NCBI GenBank assembly: GCA_016794345.1
Contig: JAEUKE010000276.1
Coordinates: forward strand, 1 to 64,000
DNA: 64,000 bases
Reading direction: 5' to 3'
DNA from: Myxococcales bacterium
GTDB lineage: Bacteria > Myxococcota_A > Polyangia > Polyangiales > Polyangiaceae
In this document: positions 16,271-24,373 of the stretch, piece after piece
Layout: the number at the start of each line of letters is the position of its first letter
Numbering within the stretch: the stretch's first letter is position 1
The notes under the pieces: generated by a model
The model's input: the letters and a program-made list of their open reading frames with translations, nothing else
The model's database searches: none
What the model was told of the DNA's origin: nothing
Made by a program: the position numbers and the translations under genes

Positions 16271-17674
16271 TCAGCGCAGACCGTATTTCTTGAGCTTTTC
16301 CCGAAGGGTAGAGCGGGAGATGCCGAGCCGGCGAGCCGCCTCGCTGATGCTCTCGGTCGAGTTGTAGGCCTCCACCACCAGGTCGCGCTCGAGCTCCCGC
16401 AAGGAGGACGAGTGCCGGCGGGCGTCGGCCCCTTGCCCCACCTGGGAGGCCGCGTCGACGAAGGGCGCCTGGTAGTTCCCCGAGCCGAGATCGCCGCGGC
16501 GGGGCAGCGCGCGACGCTCGGCGATGGCCAGGGCCACCTCCGGCGCCTCGATGGACGAGCCCTTGGCGCGGACGTGCGCGAACTCGAGGACGCTCCGGAG
16601 CTCGCGGACGTTGCCCGGCCAGTCGTAGGCGCGCAGGGCTGCGAGCGCCGCCTGGGACAGGCGCTTGCGTGCGTCGTAGCGCGCGCCGAGCTGCTCGACG
16701 AAATGGCTCGCGAGCAGATCGATGTCCTCGCTGCGAGCCCGGAGCGGAGGCAGCGCGATGGTGAAGGACGCCAGCCGGTGGAGGAACGGCTCGAGCAAGG
16801 TCGCGTCGTCGCCGCCCTGGTCCGTCGCGCAGATGACACGTGCGCGGACCTCGGTCTCTCGTGTGGCGCCGACGCGCCGGTACCTGCGGGTCTCCAGCGT
16901 GCGGAGGAGCTTCGCGCGCACCGTGCTGGGAACCGCCTCGATCTCGGAGAGGAAGAGGGTCCCTCGGCCCGCGCTCTGGATGAGGCCGGGGCGCTCCGCC
17001 CGCTGGCCCTGCGCGCCGCTCGCCTCGTGGCCGAACAGCTCCACCTCGAACAGCGCGTCGGGGATCGACGCGCACTTCACCGTCACGAAGGGCTGATCGG
17101 GGCTCGTCAGCTCGTGCACGGCCTCGGCGACGAGCTCCTTGCCGGTCCCGCTCTCGCCCAGGATGAGCACCCCGAGATCGGGGAAGCGCGCGACGTTCCG
17201 GATCTGATCGCGGGCGCGCTGCATCGCCTCGCTGTCTCCGAGGACCTGGCTCGCGCTGTCGAGCGGGGCGGGCTTCGGCGGGGGCGGCGACGCGGCGGGC
17301 GCGTGGGCGGCGAGCGCGTCTTCCACCTGCCTGAGGAGCTGCTCGGCGGTGTAGGGCTTGTTGACGACGTCTGCGACGCCCGAGCGCATCGCCTTGACCG
17401 TCGTGGGCACGTCCACGTGTCCAGTGGCGAGAATCACCGGCCGGGGCGCGGGCAAGCTGGCGCAAAGCGAGAGGATGGGCCACCCGCCGAGCGGCGGGAG
17501 CTCGAGATCGACGACGACCGCGTCGAAGCGATCGCTCGTGAGGCGGGCCATCGCGGCGCCACCGTCGCTCGTCGCTTCGGCGGCGAGGACGAGGGGCCGC
17601 AGCGCCCGCGCGATGTTCTTGCCGAACGTGTCATCCCCTTCGACGAGGAGAATTCGCGGAGGCAGCTTCCTCAA
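16271..17674 (-). CDS. NtrC-family response regulator lacking the sigma-54 contact motif
   Basis: A 467-residue protein with three domains. The receiver has acidic residues at 14-15, phosphoacceptor Asp56, Thr84 and Lys106. The AAA+ domain has Walker A GESGTGKE at 173-180 and WPGNVREL at 352-359. A C-terminal Fis-type helix-turn-helix ends in AARRLGISRSTLREKLKKYG. Two key features are changed. Where sigma-54 activators have GAFTGA the sequence reads ASGAQGQ (218-224), and Walker B reads LFLSEI (240-245) with Ser for the catalytic Asp. It should bind DNA, but probably neither contacts sigma-54 nor hydrolyses ATP normally. No kinase gene is adjacent. Confidence 0.85.
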   Translation of the reverse strand: MRKLPPRILLVEGDDTFGKNIARALRPLVLAAEATSDGGAAMARLTSDRFDAVVVDLELPPLGGWPILSLCASLPAPRPVILATGHVDVPTTVKAMRSGVADVVNKPYTAEQLLRQVEDALAAHAPAASPPPPKPAPLDSASQVLGDSEAMQRARDQIRNVARFPDLGVLILGESGTGKELVAEAVHELTSPDQPFVTVKCASIPDALFEVELFGHEASGAQGQRAERPGLIQSAGRGTLFLSEIEAVPSTVRAKLLRTLETRRYRRVGATRETEVRARVICATDQGGDDATLLEPFLHRLASFTIALPPLRARSEDIDLLASHFVEQLGARYDARKRLSQAALAALRAYDWPGNVRELRSVLEFAHVRAKGSSIEAPEVALAIAERRALPRRGDLGSGNYQAPFVDAASQVGQGADARRHSSSLRELERDLVVEAYNSTESISEAARRLGISRSTLREKLKKYGLR

Positions 17675-17775
17675 GATCCTCCTCTCGCGTTGAGCCTGAT
17701 GAAAGGCGAGCTCATGCGAGTTAGTAGTTTCGCCAATCTCAGGCCGCTCCGCACGAACGAATCACGCCTGCACAC

Positions 17776-17792
17776 GTGGCGATTTTCGCCAC
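17776..17792. promoter_or_regulatory. Inverted repeat GTGGCGA-TTT-TCGCCAC
   Basis: A perfect 7-bp stem with a TTT loop, in the 190-base gap upstream of the NtrC-like regulator and downstream of the acyl-AMP ligase. It could be an operator for autoregulation or a terminator of the ligase transcript. Confidence 0.35.
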
Positions 17793-17823
17793 CCAGAGAT
17801 TTCGCGGAGATCCGGGCGACGCC

Positions 17824-17838
17824 GACGCCAGCGGCGTC
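17824..17838. terminator. Short hairpin after the acyl-AMP ligase gene
   Basis: GACGCC, loop AGC, GGCGTC: a 6-bp stem 28 bases past the ligase stop on the minus strand. There is no T-tract. Confidence 0.3.
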
Positions 17839-17865
17839 ACCCAGGGGCAGGATCTTCGAAGGGAA

Positions 17866-19671
17866 TCACTCCTTGCGGGTGCCGCCGAGGAGCGCATGGC
17901 GAAAATAGCCGATCTGGCTCTTTACCACCTCGCGCACCGCGTCGACCGTGTCGACCTTGCGCGCCGAGGTGCGCTCGAGCAGCTCGTCGCTATCGTAGAG
18001 CTCTCGCGTCTTGGCGCGCTGCAGCTTGCCGCTCGAGGTCTTCGGCAAGACGCCGATGTCGACCGGCACGACGTCGTCTACCGTGAGGCCGATGCCTTGC
18101 TGCACCGCGCGCCGCACCTCGCCGCGGAGCGCTTCGCGCGCCGGGCCGGACGGGACGCCCGTCTCGAGCGCGATGACGACACGCTCGCGATCGTAGGTGG
18201 GCTTGAGCGTCCCGAAGGCGATGACGTTGCCCTTGCGGACGCCCTCGACTCGGCTCGCCTCCCACTCGAGATCTTGCGGGTAGTAGTTGCGCCCGTTGAC
18301 GATGATGACCTCCTTCGAGCGGCCGCAGATGTGCACGTTGCCGCCCGCGAGGTAGCCGAGGTCACCGGTCTTCAGCCAGCCGCCCGCAAACGCTTCCCGT
18401 GTGAGCTCCGGCTCGTTCCAGTAGCCACGCATGAGCGACGGGCCGCGGAGTCGGAGCTCGCCCACGGTGCGCTCCGGGAGCGGGGTCTTGCTGTCCGCGT
18501 CCTCGGGCGAGAAGACCGCGATGTCGTGGTCCTCGAACGCCGAGCCACACTGCACGATCGGCGCAGCTCGGTCGCTCGTCGGGTCCGTCTGGTTGGCCTT
18601 CCCGGTCGACCAGAGCGAGTCGCCTTCGACCGTATCGACGACGACGCCCGAGCCGAGGTTGCTGAAGCTCACGGCGAGGGTCGACTCGGCCATGCCGTAG
18701 CAGCTCACGAAGGCCTTGTCCGAGAAGCCCACGCCGCGGAACTTCTCCGCGAAGGCGTGGAGGTTCTCGGCGCGGATCGGCTCCGCGCCGCAGCCGGCGA
18801 CGCGCCAGCTCGAGAGGTCGAGGCCCTCGAGCTCCGCCTCCTTGATGCGCTTCACGCAGAGCGCGTAGGCGAAGTTGGGCCCGAACGAGATCGTCCCCCT
18901 GCGCTTCGACATCTGCTCCAGCCACTTGATCGGCCGCTTCAGGAACAGGAGCGGCGGCATGAACGTGATCGTGTTCACGTGGAAGAGCGGAGCGAGCACG
19001 AAGCCGATGAGGCCCATGTCGTGGTAGAGCGGCAGCCACGACACGGCGCTGTCGAAGCTCTGCACCTTGAGGCCGAGATCCATGATGACGTGGACGTTGG
19101 CCGCGAGGTTCTCGTGGGTGAGCGTGACGCCCTTGGGGCGTGAGGTGGAGCCGCTCGTGAACTGCAGGAAGCAGACGTCGTCGAGCGAGATCTTCTCGGG
19201 CTTGAGCTCCTCGCGCATGGCCTTGAGCGTCTCGACGTCGCAGACACGGCTGAGCGCCGAGGCGCCCGCCTGCACGGTCCCGAGGATGCGGCGGATCTCG
19301 GCGGAGGTGACGAGCACCTTCGCCCCGCTCTTGTCGACGATGTGCAGCGTGTTCTCGAGGTACCCGCTCAGCTTGCCGAGTCCGGTCGGCGGGTAGATGG
19401 GCACCGGGACGATGCCCGCGCGGACCGCCCCCAGGAAGGCGAACACGAAGTCCGTGTTGTCGGGGAGGACCAGCGCGACACGATCGCCCTTCTTGAGCCC
19501 CAGCGACTGGAGCGCGCCGGCGAAGCGTGCGCTCGCGCGCTCGATGCCCGCGTGGGAGAAAAACGGCTCGGCCTCGCTGTTCTCGTCGACGAAGCGGTAC
19601 CCCGTCTGGGTGCTCTTCGCGGCGTCTTCGATGGCCTGAACGACCGTGCGCGGCGTGAACTTCGTGCTCAT
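17866..19671 (-). CDS. Fatty acyl-AMP ligase (FAAL)-like adenylating enzyme
   Basis: A 601-residue ANL-superfamily enzyme. Motifs: A3 FTSGSTSRPKGVTLTH, the FAAL-type SWLPLYHDMGLIG, A5 SCYGMAEST, A7 LKTGDLGYL, A8 GRSKEVIIVNGRNYYPQDLE, and catalytic Lys in KTSSGKLQR. FAALs activate a fatty acid as acyl-AMP and hand it to a carrier-protein phosphopantetheine rather than to CoA. The upstream acyl carrier protein gene overlaps by 4 bases, so the partner is clear. No polyketide or peptide synthetase is nearby, which suggests lipid remodelling or a tailoring step elsewhere. Cytoplasmic. Confidence 0.9.
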   Translation of the reverse strand: MSTKFTPRTVVQAIEDAAKSTQTGYRFVDENSEAEPFFSHAGIERASARFAGALQSLGLKKGDRVALVLPDNTDFVFAFLGAVRAGIVPVPIYPPTGLGKLSGYLENTLHIVDKSGAKVLVTSAEIRRILGTVQAGASALSRVCDVETLKAMREELKPEKISLDDVCFLQFTSGSTSRPKGVTLTHENLAANVHVIMDLGLKVQSFDSAVSWLPLYHDMGLIGFVLAPLFHVNTITFMPPLLFLKRPIKWLEQMSKRRGTISFGPNFAYALCVKRIKEAELEGLDLSSWRVAGCGAEPIRAENLHAFAEKFRGVGFSDKAFVSCYGMAESTLAVSFSNLGSGVVVDTVEGDSLWSTGKANQTDPTSDRAAPIVQCGSAFEDHDIAVFSPEDADSKTPLPERTVGELRLRGPSLMRGYWNEPELTREAFAGGWLKTGDLGYLAGGNVHICGRSKEVIIVNGRNYYPQDLEWEASRVEGVRKGNVIAFGTLKPTYDRERVVIALETGVPSGPAREALRGEVRRAVQQGIGLTVDDVVPVDIGVLPKTSSGKLQRAKTRELYDSDELLERTSARKVDTVDAVREVVKSQIGYFRHALLGGTRKE

Positions 19672-19934
19672 GTTTCGAGCCTCCCGTCCCTGGCGAGCCG
19701 AGACGTGATCGCCGTGACGACGTCGCCCACGACGTTCACCTCTCGCAGCGCGTCGTCAGGGATCGTGAGCTTGAACTTGTCCTCGAGGTCGGCGACGACT
19801 TCCATCACACCGAGCGAGTCGATGCCCAAATCAGCCACGAGGTGGCTCGACTCGGTCAGCTCGATTCCGCTCTGTACGTGCGGTTTGAGGATCGCGATGA
19901 CTTCGTCGCGTACCTGGTCTCGCGTAAAGGCCAT
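19668..19934 (-). CDS. Acyl carrier protein
   Basis: An 88-residue carrier protein with the phosphopantetheine attachment Ser40 in DLGIDSLGVMEVV and the usual four-helix pattern (ADLEDKFKLTIPDD). It overlaps the ligase start (ATGA). Its dedicated partnership with the FAAL-like enzyme is inferred from the coupling. The promoter lies in the 82-base gap shared with the divergent sigma-54-type promoter. Confidence 0.92.
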   Translation of the reverse strand: MAFTRDQVRDEVIAILKPHVQSGIELTESSHLVADLGIDSLGVMEVVADLEDKFKLTIPDDALREVNVVGDVVTAITSRLARDGRLET

Positions 19935-19985
19935 GTCTGGGGCGGTTTAGCAGAGGTTTTCGCCGGTGTTGAGCGACAAACCAGG

Positions 19986-20001
19986 TGGCACCTCGGTTGC
20001 A
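19986..20001 (+). promoter_or_regulatory. Sigma-54-type promoter TGGCAC-N5-TTGCA
   Basis: TGGCAC (19986-19991), five bases CTCGG, then TTGCA (19997-20001) matches the -24/-12 consensus TGGCAC-N5-TTGCW. Transcription would start near 20011, only about 6 bases before ATG 20017. It points into the beta-barrel, sigma-54 activator and kinase genes. The near-leaderless message is unusual. Confidence 0.7.
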
Positions 20002-20016
20002 CGGCCGGACTTGGCC

Positions 20017-20778
20017 ATGACCCCGCAACAAACCCTTTGCGCAAGCTCCGCCGCGCTCGCGGTCGCACTCGTCTCTCACCGTGGCTGGGCCGACGACGAG
20101 CAGCCCGCGGAAGCCGCTCCGACGGTCTGGATCGACCAGGACGAGGAAGCGGAGACCGAGCCGGAATACCCCCAATCCGAGACCCCGGAGGACGCCACCG
20201 AGCCCGACATCGTGGTGGCCGAGCCGGCGCAGCCCGCCGCGCCCGCAGCGGCCACGACGGCGACGCAACCCACGCAAAACGTCTCGGTCAGCTACGGCCC
20301 CGACCGAGCGGCCGCGCCGCGGAGGAAAAAGGCCGAGGCCGACCCGAGCCGGTTCCGCGGAGGCGTGGGCGCCATCTTCGGCGGCGTGCGCTACGAGGAC
20401 GACGTCGCGTTCCGGTTCCTGTCGGGCGTGGAAGCACGCTTCGGCGGCCAGCTCGACGACACCTTCGGCCTCTATTTCGCGCCCAGCATCCTGGTGTCGG
20501 ACGCCGTTCGGCTGGCGACGGGCGCGGCCCTCGACGTGACCGTGGCCGACGTCTTCTCCCTGGGCGCGGGCCTCGAGGCCCTCGCCTCCTCCAACCCCGA
20601 GAGCGGCCACTGGACGCCCGGGACGAGCATCAACGCGCGCTCCGGCTTCCACATCGGGAAGAAGGAGCCGGGCCGCCGCCGCGTCTTCAGCCTGGAGACG
20701 ATCGCCAAGATCGATCTCCTGTTCGACGACCGGAAGGGTCTCATCATCGGCGCGGCCCTCGGCTACGACGCGATGTGA
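20017..20778 (+). CDS. Outer-membrane beta-barrel-like protein
   Basis: 253 residues. The signal peptide (SSAALAVALVSHRGWA, about residue 25) is followed by an acidic, Pro/Ala-rich stretch (26-105). The C-terminal ~145 residues alternate polar and nonpolar residues (FRGGVGAIFGGVRYEDD, GGQLDDTFGLYFAPSILV) and end in GAALGYDAM, like a small barrel or lipocalin-like sheet. ATG 20017 fits the signal peptide. First gene behind the sigma-54-type promoter; the activator gene follows after 3 bases. Function unknown. Confidence 0.72.
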   Translation: MTPQQTLCASSAALAVALVSHRGWADDEQPAEAAPTVWIDQDEEAETEPEYPQSETPEDATEPDIVVAEPAQPAAPAAATTATQPTQNVSVSYGPDRAAAPRRKKAEADPSRFRGGVGAIFGGVRYEDDVAFRFLSGVEARFGGQLDDTFGLYFAPSILVSDAVRLATGAALDVTVADVFSLGAGLEALASSNPESGHWTPGTSINARSGFHIGKKEPGRRRVFSLETIAKIDLLFDDRKGLIIGAALGYDAM

Positions 20779-20781
20779 GCC

Positions 20782-22119
20782 TTGCGAGGCCGGGCCACCC
20801 CCGGTACCAAGGCTCTCGTGAGCTCCCTCGTCGAGTCCGCGCTGGAGGCGCTGTCCGGACCGGCTCTGGTCCTCGACGACCAGCTGAAGATCGTGACCGC
20901 GACGCCCGCCGCCGTCGAGCTCCTCGGCGTGGACGTACCCATCGGGGTCGCGGCGGTCCGCGTGCTCTGCGGCTCCGGGCCCAAGCGCCCGGTGGCCGAG
21001 GCGCTGGCTGCCGGGCAAGCCGTCCAGACGGTGGTCGCGCACCCGGGCCGGGAGAAACGCCGGATCGGCGTGCGCACCATCCCCATCGGGCCGGTCCGAG
21101 CGCGGACCGGCTGGGTGCTCTTGCTCGAGGAGCTGCCCGAGATCGATTCTGACGGTGCTGTCCTGTTCCACGGCATGTGGACGCAGGACGCCGGCATGAA
21201 GGAGATGTTCCGTGTCATCGAGAAGGTGGCGCGCAGCGACACGACGGTGCTCGTGCGCGGCGAGACCGGCGCCGGCAAGGAGCTCGTCGCCCAGGCGATC
21301 CACGCGCTCTCGCGCCGGGCGAAGGGTCCGTTCGTCGCGATCAACTGCGCCGCGTTGCCCGCGGCCCTCCTCGAGAGCGAGCTCTTCGGCCACGCGCGAG
21401 GTGCCTTCACTGGCGCGGTCCGCGACGTTCAGGGGCACGTGGAGCTCGCCAGCGGCGGCACGCTCTTCCTCGACGAGGTGGCCGAGCTCCCGCTCGAGGT
21501 ACAAGCCAAGCTCCTCCGCGTCCTCGAGACACGCACGGTGCTCCCCGTCGGCGCACGGAAGCCTGTCCCCATCGACGTCCGCTTCGTCTCGGCCACACAC
21601 CGCGCGCTCCGCCGCGAGGTCGAGGCGGGCCGCTTCCGCGGGGACCTGATGTACCGCCTCCGCGTCATCCCCATCTTCCTCCCCCCGCTCCGTGCGCGTC
21701 CGGGCGACGTGGCCCTGCTGGCGCAGCAGCTCCTCCGGGAGGCGCGGCAGCGCGGCGACACGGAGATCGCGCAGATCTCACCCGAGGCGCTGCGCATGCT
21801 CGAGGCGCACGACTGGCCCGGCAACGTCCGCGAGCTCAGGAACGCGCTCGCGTACGCGTTTGCGCTCGCGACCGGGTCGGTGCTCCTCCCCTCCGACCTC
21901 CCGCCGGAGATACGCACACGATCCGGGGAGGAGATGCCCCCGGAGCCGCCGCGGACCTTCACGCGCCAGAGCGACGACCCCGAGGCCGAGAAGATCCTCC
22001 GCGCGCTCGAGCGCGCGGGTGGCAGCCGGGAGCGCGCGGCGAAGAGCCTCGGCATGAGCCGCGTCACCCTCTGGCGCCGCATGCGTGACCTGGGGCTGAA
22101 ACCCGGCCGCCCTCGCTGA
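20782..22119 (+). CDS. Sigma-54-dependent transcriptional activator
   Basis: A 445-residue activator. The N-terminal PAS/sensor-like domain (about 15-120, GPALVLDDQLKIVTATPAAVELLG) is not a receiver. The AAA+ domain is complete: Walker A GETGAGKE (160-167), GAFTGA (207-212), Walker B LFLDEV (228-233) and DWPGNVRELRNAL. The C-terminal Fis helix-turn-helix ends in RAAKSLGMSRVTLWRRM. It begins with TTG 3 bases after the previous stop; GTG 20818 is an alternative. Its own gene lies behind a sigma-54-type promoter, so autoregulation is likely. Confidence 0.9.
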   Translation: MRGRATPGTKALVSSLVESALEALSGPALVLDDQLKIVTATPAAVELLGVDVPIGVAAVRVLCGSGPKRPVAEALAAGQAVQTVVAHPGREKRRIGVRTIPIGPVRARTGWVLLLEELPEIDSDGAVLFHGMWTQDAGMKEMFRVIEKVARSDTTVLVRGETGAGKELVAQAIHALSRRAKGPFVAINCAALPAALLESELFGHARGAFTGAVRDVQGHVELASGGTLFLDEVAELPLEVQAKLLRVLETRTVLPVGARKPVPIDVRFVSATHRALRREVEAGRFRGDLMYRLRVIPIFLPPLRARPGDVALLAQQLLREARQRGDTEIAQISPEALRMLEAHDWPGNVRELRNALAYAFALATGSVLLPSDLPPEIRTRSGEEMPPEPPRTFTRQSDDPEAEKILRALERAGGSRERAAKSLGMSRVTLWRRMRDLGLKPGRPR

Positions 22120-22134
22120 TAGTCTCCAGCCTGG

Positions 22135-23439
22135 ATGACTCTGCAGCCTGGCTCCTTCGTCGCGGGTCGCTACCGCGTCACTCGCCTGATCGGTCAGGGG
22201 AGCATGGGGGAGGTCTGGGAGGCCGTGCACACCATGACCGAGCGCCCGGTCGCGCTCAAGGTGCTCCTCGACGGGACGAGCTCCCTCGAGGCGCGGGCGC
22301 GGATCCTCCGCGAGGCGCGGGCGTGTGGGCGCATCCAGCACCGGAACGTGATCGAGGTGTTCGACGTCGGGGAGGTCGACGACCACCGGCCCTTCCTGGT
22401 CATGCCGCTCCTCAGCGGGCAGACGCTCGAGGACCACATCGACACGCGTGGGCCGCTCTCCGAGGAGGAGGCGCTGACCGTCGGCCTCGGCGTCGCGCGT
22501 GCGCTCGTGGCCGCACACGATCTCGGCATCGTGCACCGCGACCTCAAGCCCGCGAACGTGTTCCTGCACTGGGAACGTGAAGCGTCCGAGCCCATCGTGA
22601 AGGTCCTCGACTTCGGGATCAGCAAGATCCTCTCGCGCGACGAGGCGTCCTTCACCGACGCAGGGAGGGCGGTCGGGTCACCTGCGTACATGAGCCCGGA
22701 GCAAGCGCGAGGCGAGTCCGACGTGGACGCGCGCACCGACATCTGGTCGTTCGGCGTGCTCCTCTTCGAGGCGCTCACCGCGAAGCTGCCGTTCCCCGGC
22801 GAGACGCCGTACGCGATCGTCGGGCACATCTTGCACGGCGAGATGCCGGACTTCGACACGTTGTGTCCCAACGTGCGCCCCGGCGTGCGAGATCTGCTGC
22901 GCCGCTGCGTGATGAAGGACCGTGGCTCGCGGATCCCCACCGCTCGCGACCTCGTCGGCTTCCTCGAGGCGGTCATGGGCCGCGCCGAGCCGCCCGCGCG
23001 ATGGTCGACCGGAGCCACGACCTCACGCGTGCCGTTGCCGGCCAGCGCGACCGCGACTGCCTCCGCGCTCGTGACCCAGAAGGTGGAGATCCCCCGCCCT
23101 CGCAGTCGAGCGCGTCTCCTCGTGATCGCCGGCGCCGCGCTCGCCACCGTGGGTGGGCTCGCCGTCGCGTACGTCACGACGCGCCGCTCGGGCGATCCCG
23201 TCCACGCGACCGCGACCGCGCCCCCCTCCGCCGATCCCGGGGTCGCGTCGCAGACGGAGCCCGTGGCCCTGCCGACCTCCACCTCGGAGGTGTCCGCGCC
23301 CGCATCGTCGGAGCCACCTGTCTCGGCGCCGCCCTCGGCCGAGCCGTCCGCGAGCCCGACCGTCAGGCCCGCGCCACCGCGCCCTCGACCGACCTCCAAG
23401 CCGAGCAAGAAGTCGGCGCTGCCGGACTCGCCCGGCTGA
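22135..23439 (+). CDS. Membrane-anchored Ser/Thr protein kinase
   Basis: A 434-residue eukaryotic-type kinase. The glycine loop GQGSMGEVW begins at residue 20, Lys42 is in VALKVLL, the catalytic loop is HRDLKPANVF (Asp136), DFG is at 159-161, and SPAYMSPEQARGE is the activation/P+1 region. A single membrane helix (about 323-345, LLVIAGAALATVGGLAVAYV) follows the kinase domain and leads to a Ser/Pro-rich outer tail. It lies 15 bases after the sigma-54 activator, so it may phosphorylate the activator or respond to the same signal. Confidence 0.92.
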   Translation: MTLQPGSFVAGRYRVTRLIGQGSMGEVWEAVHTMTERPVALKVLLDGTSSLEARARILREARACGRIQHRNVIEVFDVGEVDDHRPFLVMPLLSGQTLEDHIDTRGPLSEEEALTVGLGVARALVAAHDLGIVHRDLKPANVFLHWEREASEPIVKVLDFGISKILSRDEASFTDAGRAVGSPAYMSPEQARGESDVDARTDIWSFGVLLFEALTAKLPFPGETPYAIVGHILHGEMPDFDTLCPNVRPGVRDLLRRCVMKDRGSRIPTARDLVGFLEAVMGRAEPPARWSTGATTSRVPLPASATATASALVTQKVEIPRPRSRARLLVIAGAALATVGGLAVAYVTTRRSGDPVHATATAPPSADPGVASQTEPVALPTSTSEVSAPASSEPPVSAPPSAEPSASPTVRPAPPRPRPTSKPSKKSALPDSPG

Positions 23440-23447
23440 GCGCTCAG
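23436..23447. terminator. Palindrome CTGAGCGCTCAG spanning two stop codons
   Basis: A perfect 12-base palindrome containing the kinase TGA (23437-23439) and the minus-strand stop of the next gene (23444-23446). The convergent genes are 4 bases apart. Confidence 0.35.
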
Positions 23448-24373
23448 AACGCGATCGAGATGCCGCGCGGATCGGGCCGGAACGCCCCGAGCTCCGAGCC
23501 TGGCTCTCGCGTCAGCTCGACGACCAACCAGATCGCGCCGCCGAGGGCCGCGGCGCCACCCACGCCGAGGAGCACGTCGCCCACGACGATCTTCGTCGCC
23601 CCGTCGTCCACCAGGTCCTGCAGCGTGGGTGAGCAGCCGACGGTCCCGCCGCACTCGTTCTCCGCGTCGACCTGGTTGTTCCAGCCGATGATCATGAACG
23701 CGAGCCCCGCGCCGGCGAGAGCGATACCCGAGCCGCCGAGCGTGAGCGGCCCCATCACGCTCGGACCTTCGGTCGCGACGCCGGCCGCGATAGGCGCGCT
23801 CGGCGGAGGCGGCGCCACGCCGGCGACCGCGATCTTCACGACCTGGCCGGGCGCGATCGAGAGGCGCTCGCGATGCGGCGCCCGCCTCGGGAGCTCGACG
23901 CGCACGACGTGCTCGCCGGGATCGAGCAAGAGCTCGTCGCCGCGACGGACTGGCGCGCGATCGTCGACGAAGACCTCCGCGCTCGGATCGGCGGCGTCAC
24001 CTTGCAGGACCACACGGGGGATGACCTTGTCGAGATCGTCCAGCGCGGCTCGCGCAGCCTGGGCGTCCTCGGCGAGGCTCCCCGCCTTCGCCTCCGCCTC
24101 GGCTCGCTCCAGGAGCGCGTGCGCCTCCACGAAGCGCATCAGCTGTCGCTCCACCACCGCGAGCGCGATCAGCGCCTTCGGCGCGGACCGGATGACCACG
24201 ACCTCGCGGAGCGGGACCACCGCCTCCGACCACCGGCCCTCGTCGGCCAGTCGCTTCCCTTCCTGGAACAGCTTGGTCCGCCTCGCCTCGTCGGCGCCGG
24301 ACTGCGCGAGGGCCCCTCGCGCGGAGAGCGCGACGAGACACGCGAGCAAGAGGGCCACCGGGCGGCGGGTCAC
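23444..24373 (-). CDS. Exported protein with TPR-like helices and PEGA-like domain
   Basis: 309 residues from GTG 24373, which has a GGAGGT Shine-Dalgarno and overlaps the stop of the upstream gene (GTGA). The signal peptide ends ALA-Q (about 23). Helical repeats (LFQEGKRLADEGRWSEAVVPLREVV) come first, then a PEGA-like beta domain (AEVFVDDRAPVRRGDELLLDPGEHVVRVE). Two hydrophobic segments at about 205-225 and 265-290 suggest membrane insertion. Proteins of this layout are frequent in Polyangia; function unknown. Confidence 0.78.
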   Translation of the reverse strand: MTRRPVALLLACLVALSARGALAQSGADEARRTKLFQEGKRLADEGRWSEAVVPLREVVVIRSAPKALIALAVVERQLMRFVEAHALLERAEAEAKAGSLAEDAQAARAALDDLDKVIPRVVLQGDAADPSAEVFVDDRAPVRRGDELLLDPGEHVVRVELPRRAPHRERLSIAPGQVVKIAVAGVAPPPPSAPIAAGVATEGPSVMGPLTLGGSGIALAGAGLAFMIIGWNNQVDAENECGGTVGCSPTLQDLVDDGATKIVVGDVLLGVGGAAALGGAIWLVVELTREPGSELGAFRPDPRGISIAF

